A DNA stretch of 64,000 nt from Sapria himalayana (GCA_029783825.1 JAREIK010002415.1:126501-190500); one strand, 5' to 3'. Shown: positions 1 through 12,400, counted from the first letter of the stretch. Notes: a model not told the origin generated them from the sequence alone. Numbers and translations: made by a program.

Positions 1-660
1 AAATAAGTTTCAAATGGCACTATTGAGATGAATGAGTGGTGAAATACTTTATTTATCTAACCATTACATATTACATAGCATTATATCAAGTCAAAATCAC
101 ATCTTGTGACTATCCTTTCTCTAATTATATAAAGTGAATTAATTATCAAAAACATTCAAATATACTAACTCACATCCTACTACACAAGCTACAAATTCTA
201 GAGAAGAACGTAGATTAACATCCTTCCTCACTAATTATTCTTTCGTTCTTACTAAAACATTAAAATCTTCACTAATAATTTATGGCCTAAACAAACAGAA
301 CTGAGTCATTGCAACCCATAACTTGCTTTAGGATTACCTCTTGTTCTTTTAATACACCCCCATTAAATTAGTTGGAAAATAGGATGTTTAGAAAATCAAA
401 AACCACTCAATGAGATAATATTTGGTTCATGTTTATGACCATTATTATGATACTCATTTTTTGTCCCATAAACTAAATTTTATGGTTAGCATTAGCAACT
501 ACAATCTCAAAATTCAATTTATGTTTTAACTTTTCTAATTCATCCAAACACATAGGTTCAATATGAGAAACAAATGACACTGACACACCATACATTTGCC
601 ATAAAGACAAATGACACTGACATTAACACATAATGTTCTTTTCATACGTCACACATAATG
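1..660 (-). pseudogene. L1-type LINE remnant, ORF2 endonuclease domain, runs off left edge
   Basis: Read on the minus strand, the region resembles the AP-like endonuclease of plant L1 LINEs, which nicks target DNA for reverse transcription. Seen in order: EPMCLDELEKLKHKLNFEI around 470-560; the DFNV box with an RTKE continuation (SEDFNVLVRTKE) around 230-285; NLRSSLEF just after; then FTLYN and LDIMLCNM, a version of the FTW...RLDR..CN block, around 40-140. The frame has several stops, many at positions where the family has Trp or Arg. The copy continues past the left edge, so RT cannot be assessed. The same family recurs on the same strand at 54.5-57.2 kb; both share the string KLNFEI followed by AN-x-N-x-KI. 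The family call is fairly sure; the upstream boundary near 660 is approximate. Confidence 0.7.
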
Positions 661-2425
661 TTCTAATCATCTTAATATTTTAATGTTACAATCACACTAT
701 GTTTTTATCTTTCATAAAATTTATAATCATAAACAAAATTTCAAATCTTTTTTTAATCAATAACTATGTATATCTAGTACTATAGGAATGTTGGATACAC
801 ACCCCAAGATATCTTTACCAATCACTATATTCATAATGTTATGGCAAAGTCTTATCTACTCTAATCCCACGGCACATATATAAGTCGAGGAAAAATATGA
901 GATGAATCTTAGAGAGAATGATAAAGGATGATAAAAAAAATAATATATATCTAATATAATTATTAATAAAAATAATAAAATATCTCACACTATCATGTAT
1001 AATCATCCTACAAAAACCCTAAATATCTTACTGAATCAGATGAAATATCTCTCTCCTAACATTCTCATAATGTGAATGATAAGAAATTATAGTATATTTT
1101 TCTCATTGAATATACCTCATAATCAATAAATATTATTTACTTGATGTGATGTCACTTTTTCTTATTGATAGTATCGATATACCTCATGATCCATCTCATC
1201 ATTCTAACAAAACTCATATACAAAACAATACATGACAAAAAAAGACCAACATTAGCATTGTCATGCCCCATGGTCAATACAACATTGTCACTATCTAAAT
1301 GCCTAAAACAATATTAAAGACTTAAGATGAAACAAAACCGAATGTGATCACTTAAAACATGGGTATTGACTTCTATTAAATGTATAACCCAATAATTTTG
1401 AGTAAGATGGTGAAAAAAACTAATCATAAATATGTGTTGTAGTTTTATTCAACTATTATATTTAATTTTATATTATTTGATGAGATAGGCTACCCATTTA
1501 TTTTTGCTTGTTAAATAAAAGATATGCAACAAAGTAATTACCAATGACACTAATTAAAACAAGGGTCAACCTTTAAGCTATCATTGATATTTTTGTTGAA
1601 TCTTTTAATATAAAAGAATAATTAAAAAATTTAAATATCCAACAATTATAAAACTATAGTGATAAAAATGATTAATTATTTAGATTATAATTAATCATAT
1701 TTATTCAAAATCTAATTGATCATATATTCTAATTAACCAATTATTTATTGAAAATAAAAAACATATCAATATTTTCAGTTACAAGTATAAATGAACCATA
1801 AGATAATACGTGAAATTATATGTAAATTTTTTTGATCACATATTTTCTTAAAAAATATACTTTTCTTCTCTCATCTTATTATATTATACTATGACAATTT
1901 ATTAAGCCAAATATATACCTTCCATTTAAATCTTTCAAGATTATACAAAGAACTTAAATGTAGATTATCATTGTATTAAAAAATATATATGATAATTAAT
2001 CCTTATTGTTGATAGTCCTACTACCAATCTATCTTGAGATATATAACAAAGACTCTAATTGAGTTATAATTTTGATTTTTTTTTCAAGTCTTGTATTTTA
2101 GATATTTATGCATTAGTTTAAAGAAAAATATTAGATTATCATATTAATTTTATTTATTTTCAAATATGTTTTTACGTTTCAGCTTGTATTTAATATTAGT
2201 GAAATGTTTTGTATAAAAACACTCCATATATATTTTTTGTATTATGCATTCACATTTTAGATTAATAAAATGTATGGGCCATTTCTGTTCAATAATTCAA
2301 AATGAACAAAATTTTCAACCTCCACATTGTTTTGAAAGCTAACAACAAAAATAATGAATCATTGGTAGAAATATTTGAATAAAGAAAAAGAAAGCACACC
2401 CCATGTAAAAAGTGACCCATCAGAA
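660..2425. other. AT-rich stretch without a recognisable gene
   Basis: Very AT-rich sequence with short homopolymers and no open frame of note. It lies upstream of the LINE endonuclease in the LINE's own orientation, so ORF1 of that element would be expected here, but I could not recognise a DUF4283-like block. A short direct repeat (AAATGACACTGACA) occurs near 573 and 610. Confidence 0.4.
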
Positions 2426-2433
2426 GCCACAGC
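2426..2433. repeat. left 8-bp target-site duplication of hAT MITE
   Basis: GCCACAGC is repeated exactly at 2987-2994, immediately outside the two inverted termini. An 8-bp duplication is the hallmark of hAT-superfamily insertion. Confidence 0.9.
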
Positions 2434-2986
2434 TAGAGGTGTCAAACGGGCCGTGCCGGGCCGGCCAGACACATTTTTTCCAGGCCCAACTGGGCTTTCG
2501 TGCCGGGCCAGGCACGACATGGAACAGTAACCGTGCCGTGCCTGTTCCGGCATAGTTTTTTGGGGGTTTAGCCTAGCACGGGCATGCGGCACGATTCGCC
2601 GGGTTCGGCACGGTTGGACCGAACCCTAAATTAAAAAAAAATTAGGGTTTCGGTGCACGTCATCGCGTCGAACCCTAATTAAAAAAAATTAGGATTTTGG
2701 CGTGCCCGAAACCCTAATTCTAAAAAAAAATAGGAATTGGGCATGCCCGAAACCCTAATTTTGAAAAAAATTAGGGTTTCGGCACCCAGTAACCCTAATT
2801 TTTTTTAAAAAAATATTCAGCACGGTACCGTGCTGGGCCAAGCACAACACGAGGCCTGGTTAGCCTCGGCACGGCACGGCATGAGCCCGGGCACGGGAAA
2901 TTTTCATACCGGACCGGCCCAGGCACGGCTGAACAGTGCCATGCCTCGTGCCGGGCCGGCCCAGCTCGGCCCGGTTGACATCTCTA
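2434..2986. mobile_element. non-autonomous hAT element (553 bp), GC-rich foldback type
   Basis: The ends are TAGAGGTGTCAAACGG on the left and the imperfect complement GTTGACATCTCTA on the right, bounded by identical 8-bp direct repeats (GCCACAGC). Both terminal 150 bp are extremely GC-rich and complementary, with CCGGGCC and GGCACGGC runs, so single strands should fold into a strong hairpin. The middle holds about four tandem modules in which an AACCCTAA motif and its complement alternate with A-runs. No transposase is encoded, so mobility must have depended on an autonomous relative such as the one entering at 63258. CpG sites are well preserved, which suggests this is one of the younger copies. 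Open frames crossing it on either strand are by-products of the GC-rich ends. Confidence 0.92.
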
Positions 2987-2994
2987 GCCACAGC
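2987..2994. repeat. right 8-bp target-site duplication of hAT MITE
   Basis: Exact copy of the 8 bases at 2426-2433; it closes the element. Confidence 0.9.
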
Positions 2995-3837
2995 TGCAGT
3001 ATGCTCTCTTCCACATGATATATCCAACCATCAAGCATTGTCACCAGCTGGGAATTCAAAGAGCTCTGGATGAAGTGATTTTGGAATTCGCAATTGTCAC
3101 TCTTTTCCATTTCTTCCTGTTTGCCCACTTTGATTATACCCACATACATAAATCGCACTCTTTGTTGCTGAAACAATGGGCATTGCAGGATTGCCTAAAA
3201 TATCATTTATGTCAATCATAAATGAAAACAATCATGGCATAGAATTAAAATATTCTTTACAAAGAAAAAGGAACAACAAGTTTTTCAGATGGGACAAAAT
3301 AAGATCCAATGAAAATCACAGTTCAGAAACAATCATATACAGATACGAAGTAAAAAATTGTGCATATTGTGAAACTATGGGGTAAACGTAACCCAATGAA
3401 AACTGAAATTAATAATGAAATTTATGGAACAAAATGATTTTAAACCTTGGAATAATGCTAAGCTGCACCTTGAGTGTACGATTTGGTGGCTTTGAATAGT
3501 AAAAAAGAACCTTACGACTTGAATACTTAAAATGAAGCTTTAGACTTAAATACTTAAAACGAACCTTTCGGCTTGAATACTAAAAATGAACATTTCTATG
3601 TGAATACTCAAAATAAACAACGAAGTATGTGAACGAACTGAAAATTATAAGCGAGGGCTTGGGCAGAGAAGCTAGTTCAATCAAATAAATAGGTATCTAA
3701 AGATTCATCCTTGAAATGAGTCATTCACGTCCAATGATAAGAAATTGATTTAGGCGATCGAGTGAACTATGTTGTTAAAAGATGAGGCATTAATAAGTTT
3801 GTGTTTTTTAAAGTTTCACCAATGTTATTATTTTAAG
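2995..3837. other. intergenic, no gene recognised
   Basis: Short open frames (up to 90 codons) on both strands show no family resemblance. A short degenerate repeat around 3500-3600 contains several copies of a CTTGAATACT-x-AAAATGAAC-like unit with a period near 33 bp. Confidence 0.4.
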
Positions 3838-4345
3838 GTGGAATTATATTTTGGGATATCCCCTGAAATATTTAAAAAATATAAACTTATCTTTTAATAT
3901 AAAAAAAAACACCAAACATAAAAAAATTAAAAATCTTGACACTTGAATTCATAATCATAGACTACCCTCACCCCTCTCCGCTACCCCTCGCCCTTGCCCC
4001 TTGCCCCTCTCCATGAGTTCCATGACGGAACTCAACGAAGCTCCACCATGGATCTTGGTGGAGTTCGTAGAGAGGTGTGAGGGGAGAGGGGCAATGGGTG
4101 ATGGGTGAGGGGCAAGGGGTGATAGGTGAGGAGCAAGGGCGAGGACGAGGAGCAAATGCTAATGGGTGAGGGTTAGAGGAGTGAATGAAGGCGAGGGTCA
4201 GAGGAGTGAATGAAGGCGAGGGTAGTTTAGGATTTATGAATTTGAGTGCAATGGTTTCTAATTTATTTATAGTTTGGTGTTTTTTTTCAAATGTTAAAAT
4301 ATCAGTTTCATATTTTAAAATATTTCTGGGGAGTACTCCATAACA
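3838..4345. mobile_element. MITE-like inverted-repeat element with C/G-rich centre
   Basis: The left arm (about 3838-3975) and right arm (about 4205-4345) are complementary over roughly 130 bp. For example, an A-run followed by CACCAAACATA on the left matches TATAGTTTGGTG plus a T-run on the right, and CTACCCTC matches GAGGGTAG. The centre is a purine/pyrimidine-skewed block (CCCCTC-rich, then GGGGAG-rich) that includes a repeated unit of about 29 bp around 4165-4222. The right arm abuts the CACTA subterminal array. I did not find a clean target-site duplication, so the superfamily is open. A 66-codon minus-strand frame in the centre is low-complexity and not a gene. Confidence 0.65.
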
Positions 4346-4880
4346 TAAATCCGTCGCTAAATCAAGGATTTTATTAGCAAGAGAAAATCTGTTGCTAAAT
4401 CCGTTGCTAAATCAAGGATTTTATTTGCAAGGAAAAATTCGTTGCAAAATCTGTCGCTTAATCAAGTATTTTATTAGCAAGGGAAAATTCGTCGCTAAAT
4501 CATGGATTTTATTAGCAGGGGAAAATCCGTCACTAAATCCGTTGCTAAATTATGGATTTTATTAGCAAGGGAAAATTTGTTGCTAAATCCTTTGCTAAAT
4601 CATGAATTTTATTAGCAAGGGAAAATTTATCACTAAATCTATCTCTAAATCATGGATTTTATTAGCAAGGAAAAATTCGTCGCTAAATCCTTTGCTAAAT
4701 CATAGATTTTATTGGCAAGGGAAAATCTCTCGCTAATTCTGTCGCTAAATTAAGGATTTTATTAGCTTGGTAAAATCTATCTCTAACTCCATCGCTAAAA
4801 ATTAGCAAGAGAAAATTATTCGGTAATTCCGTCACTAATTTCATGCATTTTTAGCAAGGGATATTCCGTCGTAATATCCA
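4345..4880. repeat. CACTA subterminal tandem array
   Basis: About nine or ten degenerate units of roughly 55-60 bp, each containing GTCGCTAAATC, a GGATTTTATTAGCAAGGGA core and AAAATTCGT. The unit holds TTAGCAAGG and its partial complement GCTAAAT, so the array reads similarly on both strands. In CACTA elements such subterminal repeats bind the element's DNA-binding protein (TnpA-type) and are required for excision. The array stops about 235 bp before the terminus at 5115. Confidence 0.75.
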
Positions 4881-5115
4881 TCGCTAAAATCCCCGCTTTT
4901 TTTTTGAATAGAAGTTCATAAAATTTTCCATTGCTAAAATCCCCACTTTTTTGAGCTGAATTTTTGAAAAATTTTCTCTTGCTAATCCGCCACTATTTTT
5001 TTTTTCTAAAAAATATCATAAATTTCTTGCTATTCCCTAGCTAATCCCTTAAAATTTAGCTAGGGATTGGTCCCTAGCTAAAATTCCTTAGCTAAATTGA
5101 TATTTTCTTGTAGTG
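4346..5115. mobile_element. right end of a CACTA (En/Spm) element
   Basis: Sequence ending TATTTTCTTGTAGTG at 5115 is the complement of the standard CACTACAAGAAAATA terminus. It is preceded by CTAGCTAA/TTAGCTAGG subterminal motifs and the tandem array. Read inward from 5115 on the minus strand, the first 40 bases match the first 40 bases at 33542 closely (CACTACAA, A-run, TAGCTAAGGAA, TTT, CTAG), so both belong to one family. The matching left end was not found to the left in this window: the element is either truncated or starts beyond what I could recognise. Confidence 0.8.
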
Positions 5116-6890
5116 ATAGAAGACTATGAGAAAATAACAGGTTCATGATAATTGTATCATGAACCAATAAGGAGTATTACTCATAAAATATAACGTTATC
5201 ACTCATTACAATTCTATCAATTTTTGATAAAAAATATTTTTATCCATTTTGATTATTGTAATATCAAAGAAAATCATATTTCAAAGCATTGGGTGTCTGC
5301 TTATCCCATCTTGGGGATAAATCATTGATGAAACATATACTCATAAAAATTTTGAGAAATAAATTAAATAATTTGTCTCTAGAATACATGGTCTGAAAGG
5401 GCATATATTGGGAAAGATATAAATACCATTCGATAGATCATATAAATTTGTCGTTAAAATTATATTTTCTAAAAAATATTTATAAACATTCTTACAAATA
5501 TGAATGTTTATGTTGTAGAAATAAAATATCTATTTTTTTTTATCATTATATTTTTTGAAGTTGTATTTTTACAAAGAGTTTGATATATAATAATATGATC
5601 CACATAATATATACTAAATTTGTATGATATATATTTTTATGTATTATTGCTTTATTTTATAATATTTTTATTAAGTTAATTTTTTATTATTTTATGAAAT
5701 ATATGAAAAAAAATAATGATTTTATATGAAATAAAAATACCTAGGTATACCATGAGTTGTCATCTATAAAAGTTATCAAAAAGAGAAGAAGAGAAGAGTG
5801 ACACCCCGTTTGCTGCTCAAACTATAGTAGGAAATGTTATTCGTACAGTAATGGAAGTAGGGTACGCAATAGGCGAAAGTCATTCATGGTCTCGGAAGAG
5901 ATGCAACATGACGAGCCAGAAGTGGTATGCTATTTAGTTTCTAAATTTTGTCATTAGTGGAGGAGCATGCGTGATACTTCTCTATGCGAATGTTCTGGCT
6001 TTCAAAAGATGAGTAAGGGACGTGGAGTCCATAATTGCATAAAAGAAGTCTTCAACCATCTCTCTCCTTAGTATGATCTAGCCGCTATTGATTGAGATGG
6101 TTGAGTACGAAAACAAAAGTGGAGATACAGGCTATCTAAATGCCCAATGAGAATACTAACATGAGTAAAGATAAATCCGAATGACTAGTAGCCATAACTC
6201 ATTAAACAATCTTAACCTTTTACGTCAATCCCACCAACTTTCATCATCTTTTTTTGGTGTGTCTTTTGCTTTGAATACGGACTAAGGAGCTCAAAAAATG
6301 TGACCAGGCTGCTAATGAAAGTATTTCTTAAATAAATATAAGACCTCTTTCTCAAAAACCTTAATTGAATTGAGAGCAAAAAAAAAAACTCTACCCATTC
6401 AAATGAAAATTACCTCCATATCTATATTAGGGCACTCGAGCATCTTTCATTCCCTCTCTCGAATCTATGCCCGCTTTTTGGATATAAAATCCTCTCTAGT
6501 ATTATATAAACTAGGTTTCCACTCATATCAAGCTGACATATATGATATGAAAATTTGATATTTTTTCTTTATTGGTATACATCACACTCTAGTAGAGATA
6601 CTCTTAAAGTTCATAAAAAGTATTCTCAACTTGATAAATGATGTGGTGAATGTAAAAGAAATGTATCCAAAATACCCAAACAATTATCATATAGTTCTAT
6701 CATATAATAAAAAATATATAGTTTATTTTGCTCAATTTCAAAGAAGTTCTGAAAGTTTTGCAATCATATAAACAAATATCAAAAGAAGGGATAATAGAAT
6801 TAGAATATAGTTACTTAGAAATAAAACTCAATGAAAAAGTCTAATAGAATAATTAAGAATAAGTGATACATGCAAAAGAAATAGAGAATT
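5116..6890. other. intergenic, no gene recognised
   Basis: 5116-5790 is AT-rich. From about 5790 the texture changes to a more balanced, organelle-like intergenic sequence. No recognised protein or RNA. Short open frames of about 62 codons (for example 6370-6558) lack any supporting signal. Confidence 0.35.
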
Positions 6891-6904
6891 TTGTTGAATA
6901 CTGT

Positions 6905-7060
6905 CGGACTCAATGTTTTTTTGGCAACCACTTTAGTGGCATGAGAAAATTCCTATACTTCTTTTTAAGGTTTTAAAGACAAAATGATTTACGAGGTAAC
7001 TCTAGGAGGAAGAGATTGCTTGATGGCATCCCTTTATTAAAATTATGTGTGTATACTATT
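6905..7060 (-). pseudogene. short relative of the copia-type segment at 18.97-19.12 kb
   Basis: About 150 bp here aligns by eye, in the same orientation, with 18970-19120. Shared elements include ACCACTTTAGTGG versus CCATTTTAGTGG, and a GAGGAAGAGATTGCTTGATGGCATC block versus GGGGAAGAGTTTCCTTGATGGCATC. On the minus strand both read DAIK followed by LPP. In the 19-kb copy this stretch lies just upstream of a Ty1/copia reverse transcriptase, so this is probably a second fragment of the same element family. Too short and broken for a firm domain call. Confidence 0.45.
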
Positions 7061-7642
7061 AGTAATTTTACTTTATCAAACTCTTGATGCTTATACCATG
7101 TATAAGGGCAAGCGTTCAAGACACTCCTACCAAAAATAAACATTGTCAAAGGCCAGCCAACAAGACAACTATTTCTAGTGCTGTGAGGGGAAAAGATAAA
7201 GGAGTTGCAATAGAAAATTGTGCCCCATTTTATTGTTTTTATTTCAATGTATATTCTCCTTTTTTATAATTCTTTTAGTAATTATAAAAATAGTCCTAAG
7301 CATGATATTTGTCATACACTTGAATGGTCAAGGGGGATCTAGGGGAATATATTCAATTCTTTAAACTAAACTTAACCTAAAGGGAGACATTGGGCCATCG
7401 ACTAATAGATTTGTTCGAAGCTAGGGATTGATTATAGAGCTTGGTTACCCAAGGGAATATCCATCCTTTTTAACTACCAACCTAAGTTGAGCTGGGCTGG
7501 TAGGTTAATCTTATTTTTTATGTCTTTTCTTTTGTATTTATGAATTGATCTAGATGACAGGGGCTGAAAGGAGAGGAGTTTATTCTAGCTTCCATGGTCC
7601 TCAGCTTTTCCTCCTCTCAAGAAGAGGTACATAAAATACGTC

Positions 7643-7664
7643 AGAGAGAGAGAGAGAGAGAGAG
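7643..7664. repeat. (AG)11 microsatellite
   Basis: Uninterrupted AG dinucleotide run. Confidence 0.95.
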
Positions 7665-9347
7665 GCCTCCTCTTACCTTTTGGTACCCTTGATGGTTAAG
7701 TATACTTCTAGGACTCTGTCCTATATAGGAACAAGCAAAGATGTCACCGCTCATTATTGTTGGACCTAGAGGGAGTGTCGTCTATGGCTGACATTTGGAA
7801 AACTAAGACATGAGGTAATTGGAAGGCATAGCTATGACTGTGCTTTCCATTGAGCTTGACTTATCTTTTTTGGAACTTATTCAAGGAACATAGGAACTAA
7901 GAGAAGTGAAAATGATGGAATCTTCTGTGAGACCCAAGTATGAAATTACTTTCTTTTTTTTTCTATAATTAGTAATTAGGGCCACAACTTTAGCAGCTGC
8001 TTTTCTAGCTCTTTTTGGACACATATGATAAAAGATATGACCACTACCCATTCTTTCTCATTCTTCTTAATCCGAGCACAACCTTTCAAAGATTGCTTGG
8101 TAAGCAACTTTCGTATTGACTCTTGCATTGTTTCAATGTGATTCATTCATATTCCTTCTTTCTCTTTACTAGAATTTGAAGAGAAAATAAGATTCCTTTT
8201 GCACTCTTTGCAAAGAGCGAATAAAGTTCTTTCTTTAGAACATTAAATCTGCTATAATTTTCTTTTTTTCCTGAAAAATTCTTTATAAAAGAAAAATGTT
8301 TCTTGCGAACAACACATGATTTTGGCTTCCATGTATATTTTATTTTAATATTGTCTCCTTATTTAAATTTTGTATATATTGAGATCATTTTCATTAAATC
8401 ATATGAAAAAGAAAGAATTAAAAAGCTAGTATTGTCTTTTGCTTTTTCATATGGAGAGTCTTCTCACAACCACTAGCTAAAGTTCTTTTTTCATCTACCT
8501 CATAGAAATGGAATTCGGGCTGCCATTTTTGTAACTGTTAAAAAATAATAAATCTTTCATAAGGAAGTTCCCTGGCAGACTCATATATATGGCAAGAAGG
8601 AATGAAGTGGAATTGCCATGGTGCCTGCACTCTTCTTTAAGACATTGAGGGAGCTTCTTTCTATGCATGACCCTATGCTCTTATTTCTTATGGAGATGAT
8701 AACTTCATAATACGAAATCAATAAATACTAAAGAGAAAGTAGTTAAATCGGCTAGAGAGAGTTGAGGCCTCCTATTTTGCTGGAATCAACTGGCTTTTAT
8801 AGCAATGAGCAAGACTATGACACTTGCCTTGGTGAGAAACTTTTTCTCTGAATTAATAGCTATATGAAATGCCTTTTCAAAAATATACTTATTGGGATTC
8901 TATGATGCACCTGAAATTTAGTAACGAAGTGATGTGAAATGCTGCTTTGATTTATGTTTCCATTCGTTCAAACTCTAGAATCCTCATCTTAGTGAATCAG
9001 TTCTTTAGCATAACAAGGCAAGGGGTTGGGATCTCCTTTCTTGTCTTTCTTTCTTTAACGGAAGCTATGTTCTTGCTAATGGATGAAAAATAAATTTTTA
9101 GATATGGGCCTTATAAAAGTAAAAGATGACATCAAAGAAGCTTACTATTAAAAAAAAAATAATGAAAGAAAAATAGGTTTTATAGCTTAAATAGGAGTAT
9201 AAAGCAGAAGGTGCTACCTACGCCATTTTATATGTAAAAAGATCAATTTGAAAAAGATAAAGTTTTGTTCAACCAATAATTGCATAATAGTCAAACTAGT
9301 AGATTCACATACTCATCTAGTTAATATATTCATTTATAGGCAGGTTT

Positions 9348-9410
9348 GCTCATTCATTTGTTCCTCAATTCGCTCATTCATTTGTTCCTCAATTCGCTCA
9401 TTCATTTGTT
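9348..9410. repeat. 24-bp tandem repeat, 2.6 copies
   Basis: The unit GCTCATTCATTTGTTCCTCAATTC occurs exactly twice, at 9348-9371 and 9372-9395, followed by a 15-base partial unit to 9410. The surrounding 71-codon frame owes its internal repeat to this and is not taken as a gene. Confidence 0.9.
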
Positions 9411-12400
9411 TGTCACCTTGTTCATTGTCTACTAAACGAGTTAACGTCTCAATGCCCTACTGAACAAAAAAAAAGAACTTCCCCCTCTACTCAGATAGAT
9501 ATAAAAGAAATTTATAGTGATTCCGATGAATTTCCTTCCAAGAAATTATAATCACTTTCAAAAGCTAGATGCTGCAAGTGAATCAAAAGTATAGTAAGGG
9601 TAAGCTCCTCTAAAAAAATCTTTTTGCTCGTGCAATCATAGTTGTTAGGAAGAAGAGTTCTATGGCCATTGGTGGAGTGGATGGCCTCTCATCAGCTAAG
9701 TAGTAGGAAGATCCAAGTTATGAGTTTGCTCAGGGGAAAATCAGTTTTGAAGCTAAGCTGAAAGTTAAGAAAAAAAAAGGAAGTGTTTGCCTAGGGGTTT
9801 GCTAAACCAACAAGAGAATGAATAACTCGCAAATGCATGAAGTTGAAATCAAATACCTGACAACCAACAAGATCTTTGTAAGTATTTCGTTGCAAAAGAT
9901 AATAAAGTTCTTTGTTATGAAGAAGCCACAAGGAAAGAAGAGAAGTATCAAAGTCTAAAGCATATATGGGTTGCCTATGGGCTATCCCCAATAGCTATGA
10001 TATTATGCTTGTGTAGATCCTTGACAACACAGAGGAAGCGAGAGTAAAGATGATATAGCTTTGTCGATCATCAATTGTCCAATCATCCAATTTTTAGAGA
10101 TAATTTAAGAACCAACATAGCTTCATTGAGATGAAGAATATTGTTCGAACAAAATGTTAAAAAAATCATATTAATGCCTAAGAAAAAGTGCGCCGTGGTC
10201 ATCTTTGAAGATGAAACTTTTTTCTTGGTATGATGAGGATGAGACAAATGTAGTCAGATTTCTCATCATATGAAGGGTAGCTCCATTATAAATGTAAAAA
10301 TGACATGATGAATAATATTTGGAACATGAATAGATAATACTCATATGATGAGTTGTTTGATATTGATGAATATATAATACCCATATGCTTGGAACAAAAT
10401 GAAAACTTTTTTCTTATTTATGAACTGTTAAGGCAGTTCATCAAGATCGATATTTTTTGGCAGAGAATCTCTCAATACTCCTAGAAGAACACAATAATTA
10501 GTTGATGGATGTATATTATTGGTGAAAAAGATAGCCCTCTCCCAACATAGTATTTCATACTTAGGGTTTACCTTAGAAGGCTATCTAGAAGATGAATATT
10601 AGAAGAGTGCCTGGCTGATGTTAAGTGGTCCTTTGTGGCACTTCCTCATAAGTAACCAGACTACCAAGCTCATTTCACAATGTTGATTTCTTGTCATTCT
10701 CAAAGTCGAAGCCAAGACCAGATACTAAAAACTATCCTTGCTCTACTGTTCGAGTGAAACCAATAAAAGTTAATGAGCTAAGAGAGAGTTAGGTAGCAAA
10801 ACATAAGTTTTAGAGTAAGCTAGTATGGATGGGAATTGGAATTACACCAGCATGCATCTTGCTTTCCCTACAAAGAAAGTAACTTTCTTTCATTGTACAA
10901 CTTGACTACACGAGCCTAGCAAGTACATTGTACTAAACTATTTCTGTTGTTGGATAACTAAACAATCTATCCCTCCTTAATGACAACTTTGTGACATGTT
11001 ACACTTGGTAGTCAGCTTGGGAGGACAAAGTCGGATAGGTATAAAATGAGGTTTCCATAAAAAATAGATTAGGTTTTGTTTATGATGTAGGCGAAAAGAT
11101 AGATTAGTTCTTTGGGAGAGAGGATGGATTAAAGAAGCTTATTGACCTGCTTGAGCTGCCAAGTGAAGAATAATTACACCAACGACTTATGTCAAACCTT
11201 AGTTTGTAGCCTTTTTAACTATTGACCACACTAAGCAACCTTTATATGGAATTGGGACTTGCCTTAGATCTCCGGATAGGCTCACCAGAAATTGGTAGAC
11301 ACATTGAGCCACCGTGTACCCATCTCGCCCGTCATATGCTTTTGATGGTCAAACTAGCCTTTGTATGGCATGGCAAGGTTTTTCATTTACTCTTCCCGAT
11401 GTCATTCTTTAGGGAGATCCTTAATCATGGAAAGAAAGAAAGACATCAATTGGCGGCACATCCACTTTGTCTTACCTCTTCAAGAGCCCTCCCTCAGGCA
11501 AGACTATGAGCATCACTTGAAAATGAGTGCCTTTTTTTAGGTATTATATGGTTTTTCCTAGCTTTGCTAGGCATGCTTCCCTGGTCATATCTTTCGTAAT
11601 TTTCTTTTGTTTGCTTATTTTGCTTCCAATGTATTGAAGAACTTATTTTCTTTTTGATGCCCAAGGACTCTTGTTTATGCTGATTGATAGAATAATATTC
11701 TCATGAGAATATGTACTATCTCTTTTCTATCAATTCAACGGGACAAGCATGAGACATTCCAAATTTATATTTTTTTCTTTCTCTTACTTTTCGTAGGTGG
11801 TGCAATTGGAAAGCATCGTAGAGAAGGCTCGTTGAGCTTAAAAAATTTTTGGTAAAGCTTGACACAAGGCTTACAGACAATTATGTCATAAACACAGACT
11901 ATGAGAACTAATTTGAGTGTAGTAAATCAAAGTGTTGAAGGTGAGAGAAACACCTAGGAACTCTTTTCTTAAACCTAATCAAGTTAGACCACCTTAGCTT
12001 AGAATTAGTTTTCCTTAATCATTATCCTTTCCAAGTACTATTTTCAAAGTAGCACGTTATAGCAGATAGTGAGAGTCAAGAAAACTTGATATTTTATTAG
12101 AACTGAGGTAAAAAATGAGCTAGAGTAGGATCAAAAATATTCATTGCTCCCTTCATATCACGGAAAAAGCATATTTAACATAAAATAGTTTTGTATCAAA
12201 GACTTTCTTGAGGAAAAAGGGTAGCAAGCAAAACTAGTATCTCATTCGGGGGGGAATAATGTTGTAACTGAAGTAGATTATTGAACAGGTGTTGGGAAGG
12301 ATCTCACCATAGGTTCCATTTCTGATTCCTCTCCGATGGTTAACCCAAGAGATTCAATTCTCTTTTATGCCACGTGGGATTGAGAACTCGATTGCGGGTG

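Noticed and set aside
2359..3176. Overlapping Ala/Arg/Gly-rich open frames on both strands
   Set aside because: They lie across the GC-rich arms of the hAT MITE, which codes for nothing.
4345..4880. Repeat-spacer look reminiscent of a CRISPR array
   Set aside because: Units are degenerate with no fixed-length unique spacers, lie next to a CACTA terminus in plant DNA, and match the subterminal motifs of that element.
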